Below, one piece after another: positions 58,574 to 64,000 of a stretch of DNA of 64,000 nucleotides. The stretch is taken from NCBI RefSeq assembly GCF_000695795.1, contig NZ_JNCA01000009.1:1-64000 (forward strand). The letters run 5' to 3'. Every line of letters starts with the position of its first letter. Position 1 is the stretch's first letter. The translations under genes and the position numbers were made by a program. The DNA comes from Flavobacterium seoulense (GTDB taxonomy: Bacteria; Bacteroidota; Bacteroidia; Flavobacteriales; Flavobacteriaceae). The notes below the pieces were generated by a model that was given only the letters and a program-made list of their open reading frames with translations, was not told the origin of the DNA and searched no databases.

Positions 58574-61537
58574 ATGTTTAAAAATAAGTGCAATACCTTT
58601 TTTCTAGTTTTGATTGTTCTTTTTGCTAATGCAATAAAGGCGCAAAACAGCAATTTTACTATTGTTTCAGGAAAACAAAAAGCGAGTATTTTAGTAGAAG
58701 ACAAAGAACCAAAAGTGGTTCATATCGCTGCTAAAATGTTGGCTGATGATGTTTTTTCTATCAGCAATCAACGATTGGCAGTTGCGAAAAACAGTTCAGG
58801 AATAGTAATCATGGCAGGGACTATTGGACAAAGTAAATGGATTGATGCTTTAGTTTCGAAACAAAAAATTACTGTTACTGATGTAAAAGATAAATGGGAA
58901 ACCTATAAAATTCAAGTAGTCGAAAATCCAACAGCAACCATTAAAAAAGCATTGGTTATTGTAGGTTCTGACAGAAGAGCTACAGCTTATGGTTTGTTAG
59001 AAATTTCCAGAATGATGGGAGTTTCTCCTTGGGAATGGTGGGCTGATGTTACGCCTGACAAAAAAGACGATCTAGTCTTAAATGTTGAAACGAAAACCTA
59101 TGGTTCGCCATCAGTGAAATACAGAGGAATTTTTCTAAACGATGAAGACTGGGGTTTGCAGCCCTGGGCAGCTAAAACTTTCGAACCGGAAACTGGAGAT
59201 ATTGGTCCAAAAACCTATGCTAAAGTTTTCGAATTGTTGTTGCGTTTGAGAGCCAATACCATTTGGCCAGCGATGCATAAAAGCACCAAAGCTTTTTATT
59301 CATTTCCAAAAAACAAACAAGTTGCTGATGATTATGCTATTGTGGTAGGAACTTCGCACGCAGAACCGATGTTAAGTAATATTAACGCAGAATGGAAGCA
59401 TAATACTATGGGTGAATATCGTTATGATACCAACTCAGGAGTAATCAAAGATTTTTTCAGGAAAAGAGCTAAGGAAACCGCTCCTTTCGAAAATATTTAT
59501 ACTGTAGGAATGCGTGGCGAACATGACTCACCGATGATTGTAGGCGAAGACGATTCGGATTCTCAGGTTAAATTATTGGAGCAGGTAATTACCGATCAAA
59601 GAGCGATTTTGAAAAAAGCTACAGGGAAAGATGCTGCTAAAATTCCGCAGGCATTTATTCCATATAAAGAAGTATTGGATTATTACCAAAAAGGATTACA
59701 ACTCCCAGAAGATGTGCAATTGGTTTGGACGGATGACAATTATGGATACATCCGTCAATTGAGTAACCCAAAAGAACAAAAACGTTCGGGTGGTGCGGGA
59801 ATTTATTACCATACTTCTTATTGGGGACGTCCACATGATTATTTGTGGTTGAATTCGACTAATCCTGTTTTGATGTGGGAAGAAATGGAAAAAGCCTATG
59901 AATTTCAATCCCGTGATTTATGGATTTTGAACTGCGGCGATATCAAACCGCACGAATACAATATCGAATTGTTTCTTGATATGGCTTGGGATATGAACCC
60001 TTTTGCTAAAAGCCAAAGTGTGAAAACACACATGCAAAACTGGGCTTCGAGAGAATTTGGAACTCAGAATTCTAATTCGATAACAGAATTATTTTTCGAA
60101 TATTATCGTTTGGCATTTCAACGTCGTCCTGAGTTTATGGCATGGAATCAGGTAGAACCGGAAACCAAATCAAAACCAACGGCGCTGACTCAAATCCATT
60201 ATGGAGATGAGGTTTCGAAAAGGATTGACGAATACCAAAATTTGATGAATACTGCTGAAAAATTGCAAAAAGAGATTCCAGCAAATCGTCAAAATGCTTT
60301 TTACGAATTGGTAACTTATCCGGTTGTTGGCGCGGCGAGTTTAAATCATAAATGGTTGTATTCGTATAAAAATAAATTTGTAGCTGAGCAGGGAAGAGGA
60401 AGTGCTGCTTTTTTTGCCAAAAAATCATCTGAAGCTTTTCAACGAATTCAGAAAGAAACGAATTATTTTAATAACGAATTTGCTAACGGAAAATGGAAAC
60501 ATATTATGAGTATGTCCCCAAGATATTTGCCGGTTTTTGCAGAAACAACAGCAACTACAACAGCTGTAGAAGCGAAACCAGAATTGAAATTGGCATTGGA
60601 AAGTTATGAAATGGAAGTGAATCATAGAACTGAAAATTCCTATGCCGATGTGTTGCCTGTTTTTAATGCTTATGTGAAAAATCAATATTATATTGATGTT
60701 TTTATGAAAGGGGAAGGCCAGGTTTCCTGGCAGGCAAAACCTAAAGCCGATTGGATTAAAATTTCTCAAAATCAAGGAACTTTAGATAATAAAGAAAATA
60801 GTCAGCAACGTCTTTGGGTAAGTATTGACTGGACTAAAGTCCCAAAAGGAGAAAATCAAAAAGAAGCGCCTTTAGGACACGATTATCAGTTGATTCCGCC
60901 AAGTTATAAGGTGAACTCTGCAATTGATTTTGTGAGTAAAGATACTTTAATCACTATTGGAGTTTCGGCTTTTAATCCTAAATTTAAAGAACTGGAAAAT
61001 TACAAAGGTTTTGTTGAAGACAAGGGTTTTGTGTCGATTAATGCTGCGAATTATTCGAATAAAAAATCAGGAAAGCATGCACAATGGGAAACTTATGAAG
61101 GCATTGGTTATGCCGGGAAAGTGAGTGTGGCTTTGCCCCGAACCGCTACTTCAGAAATGGATGTACAAGCTATAAAAGATAACAGTCCCGTAATGGAATA
61201 TGATTTTTATAGTTTTAACTTTGGTCAGGCCAATGTGAGAGTGCAGGCTATTCCAACGCATGCTTTTTATGATGGAAAAGGAGTAAGATGCGCTGTAGCC
61301 ATTGATGATGCAGAACCTGTAATTTTAGATTTTCAAACTTTTGGACGCAGTGACGAATGGCTGCAAAACGTATTAAAAAATGCTGCTGTAAAATCAACAG
61401 AACAAATTATCAACAAAGCAGGAAAACATAAGTTAAGAATCTGGATGGTTGATCCGGGAGTAATGATCGATCGCGTTTTAATTGATTTGGGAGGTTGGAA
61501 AGATTCATATGCTTTTCCCCCGGAAACTAAAATGTAA
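58574..61537 (+). CDS. GH115 alpha-glucuronidase
   Basis: The ATG at 58574 gives 987 aa with a signal peptide (to about 24, IKAQ); an upstream ATG 12 codons earlier was rejected. GH115 marks are SDRRATAYGLLEISRMMGVSPW, the barrel start YRGIFLNDEDWGLQPW, RLRANTIWPAMH and the C-terminal domain with DRVLIDLGG. GH115 enzymes remove alpha-linked (4-O-methyl-)glucuronic acid, known mainly from xylan. No xylan-specific gene lies nearby, so another alpha-glucuronide is likely. Confidence 0.93.
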   Translation: MFKNKCNTFFLVLIVLFANAIKAQNSNFTIVSGKQKASILVEDKEPKVVHIAAKMLADDVFSISNQRLAVAKNSSGIVIMAGTIGQSKWIDALVSKQKITVTDVKDKWETYKIQVVENPTATIKKALVIVGSDRRATAYGLLEISRMMGVSPWEWWADVTPDKKDDLVLNVETKTYGSPSVKYRGIFLNDEDWGLQPWAAKTFEPETGDIGPKTYAKVFELLLRLRANTIWPAMHKSTKAFYSFPKNKQVADDYAIVVGTSHAEPMLSNINAEWKHNTMGEYRYDTNSGVIKDFFRKRAKETAPFENIYTVGMRGEHDSPMIVGEDDSDSQVKLLEQVITDQRAILKKATGKDAAKIPQAFIPYKEVLDYYQKGLQLPEDVQLVWTDDNYGYIRQLSNPKEQKRSGGAGIYYHTSYWGRPHDYLWLNSTNPVLMWEEMEKAYEFQSRDLWILNCGDIKPHEYNIELFLDMAWDMNPFAKSQSVKTHMQNWASREFGTQNSNSITELFFEYYRLAFQRRPEFMAWNQVEPETKSKPTALTQIHYGDEVSKRIDEYQNLMNTAEKLQKEIPANRQNAFYELVTYPVVGAASLNHKWLYSYKNKFVAEQGRGSAAFFAKKSSEAFQRIQKETNYFNNEFANGKWKHIMSMSPRYLPVFAETTATTTAVEAKPELKLALESYEMEVNHRTENSYADVLPVFNAYVKNQYYIDVFMKGEGQVSWQAKPKADWIKISQNQGTLDNKENSQQRLWVSIDWTKVPKGENQKEAPLGHDYQLIPPSYKVNSAIDFVSKDTLITIGVSAFNPKFKELENYKGFVEDKGFVSINAANYSNKKSGKHAQWETYEGIGYAGKVSVALPRTATSEMDVQAIKDNSPVMEYDFYSFNFGQANVRVQAIPTHAFYDGKGVRCAVAIDDAEPVILDFQTFGRSDEWLQNVLKNAAVKSTEQIINKAGKHKLRIWMVDPGVMIDRVLIDLGGWKDSYAFPPETKM

Positions 61538-61557
61538 ATTTGAAAAAAAAAGTAAAA

Positions 61558-63384
61558 ATGAACTATTGTAAGTGGATAATTGGCGGCCTGTTTTTTATTG
61601 TTATTTCCTGTACTTCGGTTAAGAATAAGTCTAAAAATACTCAGATTGCCTTTCTGTCAGATGTTCATTTATTAGACATTTATGGTACATTTCGGGATTC
61701 GGATTACAAAGGAATTTCGAATCCTTTAGATGGTAAATATACTTTGGTTCGAACCATGAAGTCGCAATTGCAATCGACCAGATTGTTCAATGAAAATTAT
61801 TTTGCTTTTCTGGCAGCTTTGGATGATGTGGTGAAACGAAAGATAAAAACGGTGGTTTTACCTGGAGATTTTAGTGATGATGGTCAGCCAATAAATATTC
61901 GGGGATTAAAGCGAATTTTAGATGATTATTCGAAAAAACATGGAATTCATTTTATCATTACTACAGGAAACCATGATGTTGCCAAACCTTATTTGACTGA
62001 TGCCGGAAAGACTGATTTTTTAGGTATTGGAGGAAAAGAACAGGTAATTATGAGTAAAACAGGAATGTACATTCCTAAAAGCAAAGATGAACTTGCTGTT
62101 GTGATTACCAAAGATATTGGAACCATGGGTTATGCCGAAGTTTTAAAGGAACTAGGCGATTTTGGTTTTTTTCCAAAAAAAGAAAATACCTATTGGGAAA
62201 CTCCTTTTGCAACTTACAATTATGATAACTATAGTTTTGAAAAAGCTGTAGCACAAGCTTCAATTGACAAACGAAATTATAACATTCCACCTTATAATAC
62301 TATAGTGCCCGATTTGAGTTATTTAGTCGAAACTCAAAATAACGTTTGGTTATTAGCCATTGACGGAAATGTGTATGTGCCAAAAGAAGCCGTAAAAGAA
62401 AATCCTAAAAATCCATTGAATTATAATGGTCCGGGAGTGGGGTACAATACAGTTTTGACTCATAAAAAACATCTCATAAGCTGGGCAAGAAAAGTAGTCG
62501 AAGAAGCAAAGAAAAAAGGAAAAACGCTTATTGCTTTTAGTCATTATCCTATGGTGGAATTTAATGATGACGCTTCGGAAATGATGAAGCAGTTATTTGG
62601 CGAAGATAAAATGCAGTTGCACAGAGTTCCAAGTGAAGAAGTAGCGCAAATTTTTGCTAATGCAGGAGTACAGCTTCATTTTGCAGGGCACATGCACATA
62701 AATGATACCGGAGTTCGAAAGTATGATAATGGTAAAGGATTATTTAATATTCAAATTCCATCGCTGGCGGCATATATTCCAGGATATAAAATTTTGACAA
62801 TCAAAAATAAAAATAAGGTAGAAATAAATACGGTTATTATTGATTCGGTTCCCGGATTTAAAACGCTTTTTCCTTTGTACGAACAGGAATATGCTTATTT
62901 AAAAAATAGTAATGATCCTAAAATATGGGACAAAGGAATATTACAAGCCAAAAATTATCAGGAATTTACTAATTGGCATTTAAAAGAATTGGTTCGAAGC
63001 CGATTTCTTGAGAAAGATTGGCCTGTAGAATTCAAAGATTATATGTTGAAAACTACAGCAAAAGACTTAATGACTTTAGCTCATGTTTCTGCTTCGAAAA
63101 AAGAAAAATACAAGAACGAAAACTGGACTGGTTTTGATTTTATTTTTGATTATCATCGAATGTATTCTGCAGATGAATTAGCGTTAAAGGACATTGGCGT
63201 TAAGCGAATAAATCAATACAAAATAATTATAGATTCGTATAAAAAACAGTATCAATTGTTAGAAAAGCCTACTGCAATCCAAACTTCTTTTTATGAGTTT
63301 TGCTCCATTTTTGAAAAGTTTTTAAAAGCTGCTCCATCTGATAAATTTATTATAAATTTGAAACGGAATAGTATTCGCAATTAA
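61558..63384 (+). CDS. Calcineurin-like metallophosphoesterase lipoprotein
   Basis: The ATG at 61558 gives 608 aa with a lipobox ending VISC (about Cys18); a TTG six codons upstream was rejected. The five metal-binding motifs of the family are present: SDVHLLD, LPGDFSDD, TTGNHDV, SHYPM and GHMHIND. A long C-terminal part (about 420-608) is of unknown role. The family includes acid sphingomyelinase and other phosphodiesterases as well as monoesterases. In this context a phosphodiester between a glycan and a lipid, or an inositol phosphate, is a plausible substrate. Confidence 0.85.
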   Translation: MNYCKWIIGGLFFIVISCTSVKNKSKNTQIAFLSDVHLLDIYGTFRDSDYKGISNPLDGKYTLVRTMKSQLQSTRLFNENYFAFLAALDDVVKRKIKTVVLPGDFSDDGQPINIRGLKRILDDYSKKHGIHFIITTGNHDVAKPYLTDAGKTDFLGIGGKEQVIMSKTGMYIPKSKDELAVVITKDIGTMGYAEVLKELGDFGFFPKKENTYWETPFATYNYDNYSFEKAVAQASIDKRNYNIPPYNTIVPDLSYLVETQNNVWLLAIDGNVYVPKEAVKENPKNPLNYNGPGVGYNTVLTHKKHLISWARKVVEEAKKKGKTLIAFSHYPMVEFNDDASEMMKQLFGEDKMQLHRVPSEEVAQIFANAGVQLHFAGHMHINDTGVRKYDNGKGLFNIQIPSLAAYIPGYKILTIKNKNKVEINTVIIDSVPGFKTLFPLYEQEYAYLKNSNDPKIWDKGILQAKNYQEFTNWHLKELVRSRFLEKDWPVEFKDYMLKTTAKDLMTLAHVSASKKEKYKNENWTGFDFIFDYHRMYSADELALKDIGVKRINQYKIIIDSYKKQYQLLEKPTAIQTSFYEFCSIFEKFLKAAPSDKFIINLKRNSIRN

Positions 63385-63422
63385 ATTTGTTCAAAAACCA
63401 AACCATCCAACCAAACCAACTT

Positions 63423-64000
63423 ATGAAATCTAAAGTAATTATAGTTTTCCTTCTATTGATTACTGTGTCCAAACTTGTGGGACAGAATATAAAATTCGAG
63501 CATTATAATGAAAATAATGGACTTTCGTATAATTCGGTAAGACATATTGTTCAGGATAAGAACGGTTTTATGTGGCTGGGAACTTTCTTTGGTTTGAATC
63601 GTTTTGACGGTTATCAGTTTAAGCCTTATATGAGTTCTGAATTTGGAAAAAACAAACTCTATAATGATGATATTACTGCACTAGAACTTGATGAAGCTTC
63701 GCATGATTTATGGATAGGAACCAGAAAAGGGCTTACGCTTTATCAAATGGATACCAATGTTTTTACTACTTTTTTTAATAAAAAAAACGATCCAAATAGC
63801 TTGCCTGAGGACGAAATTCGTTCGGTTCATGTAGATAAATTCAAGAGAGTCTGGGTAGGAACAATGTCTAAAGGAGTTGCTGTTTATTCTCCAAAAGAGC
63901 AGCGTTTTTCAAAGATTAATATCAAAGGATTTGATTATATCAAAGAGATATTTCAGGATAAAAAAGGAAATATCTGGATAGGAAGTTTTGGTAAAGGATC
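63423..64000 (+). CDS. Hybrid two-component system regulator, N-terminal part
   Basis: About 192 codons are present before the window ends. The signal peptide (to about 20, LVGQ) is followed by two-component-regulator propeller repeats (YNSVRHIVQDKNGFMWLGT, LWIGTRKGLTL, EIRSVHVDKFKRVWVGT, GNIWIG). This is the periplasmic sensor of an HTCS protein, which normally continues into kinase, receiver and AraC-type DNA-binding domains. It is the candidate activator of both arms of the island. Confidence 0.85.
   Translation, partial: MKSKVIIVFLLLITVSKLVGQNIKFEHYNENNGLSYNSVRHIVQDKNGFMWLGTFFGLNRFDGYQFKPYMSSEFGKNKLYNDDITALELDEASHDLWIGTRKGLTLYQMDTNVFTTFFNKKNDPNSLPEDEIRSVHVDKFKRVWVGTMSKGVAVYSPKEQRFSKINIKGFDYIKEIFQDKKGNIWIGSFGKG

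Noticed and set aside
58574..61537. Reading GH115 as evidence for a glucuronoxylan locus.
   Set aside because: No GH10, GH11, GH8 or GH67 gene is nearby, and the neighbouring GH89, GH92 and inositol genes do not fit xylan.

Overview
The window is AT-rich and carries promoters of the Bacteroidetes type (TTTG, about 17 nt, TAnnTTTG), a complete gldKLMN gliding/type IX secretion cluster, a SusC/SusD pair and a protein with a T9SS sorting domain. This points to a Flavobacteriaceae member, most likely Flavobacterium. No rRNA, tRNA, CRISPR array, insertion sequence or phage gene was seen.

Layout. Bases 1-33,800 are mostly chromosomal core. They hold a secreted multidomain pectate lyase (186-4133), an AsmA-like protein, MiaE, a glycosyltransferase, GroEL/GroES, SecG, a TPR-like protein, an LptE-like lipoprotein, a sigma-54 activator, a frameshifted GxxExxY gene between perfect 29-bp inverted repeats, MiaB, TopA, an arginase-fold protein with degenerate metal ligands, and GldK-L-M-N. 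After these come housekeeping genes: a DAO-type oxidoreductase, a DUF983 protein, an ABC-F ATPase, an APP1-like phosphatase, a lipid kinase, a FemAB/GNAT-like protein, pterin dehydratase, a DUF1761 protein and a secreted LRR protein.

Bases 33,869-64,000 form one catabolic island with two divergent arms. The minus arm runs inositol oxygenase, SSS symporter, NagB-PIG-L fusion, and an SDR resembling fructuronate reductase. The plus arm runs SusC, SusD, GH92, an unknown lyase-like protein, DUF4861, GH28, GH92, GH43, GH89, an HGSNAT-like membrane acetyltransferase, GH115, a metallophosphoesterase lipoprotein and a hybrid two-component regulator cut by the window end. The two divergent promoters have the same architecture: an ATTTATCCAT box directly abutting the -33 element and a 17-nt spacer.

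How the genes may work together (inference). The island joins alpha-mannosidases, an alpha-glucosamine N-acetyltransferase with an alpha-N-acetylglucosaminidase, an alpha-glucuronidase, a phosphoesterase, an inositol oxygenase, a glucosamine-6-P deaminase and a fructuronate reductase-like enzyme. These match, bond by bond, the head group of plant (and related) glycosyl inositol phosphorylceramides: sugar (Man/Ara/Gal)-GlcN(Ac)-alpha-GlcA-alpha-inositol-phosphate-ceramide. I propose that the locus is a GIPC head-group utilization system in which inositol and glucuronate converge on the same uronate pathway.
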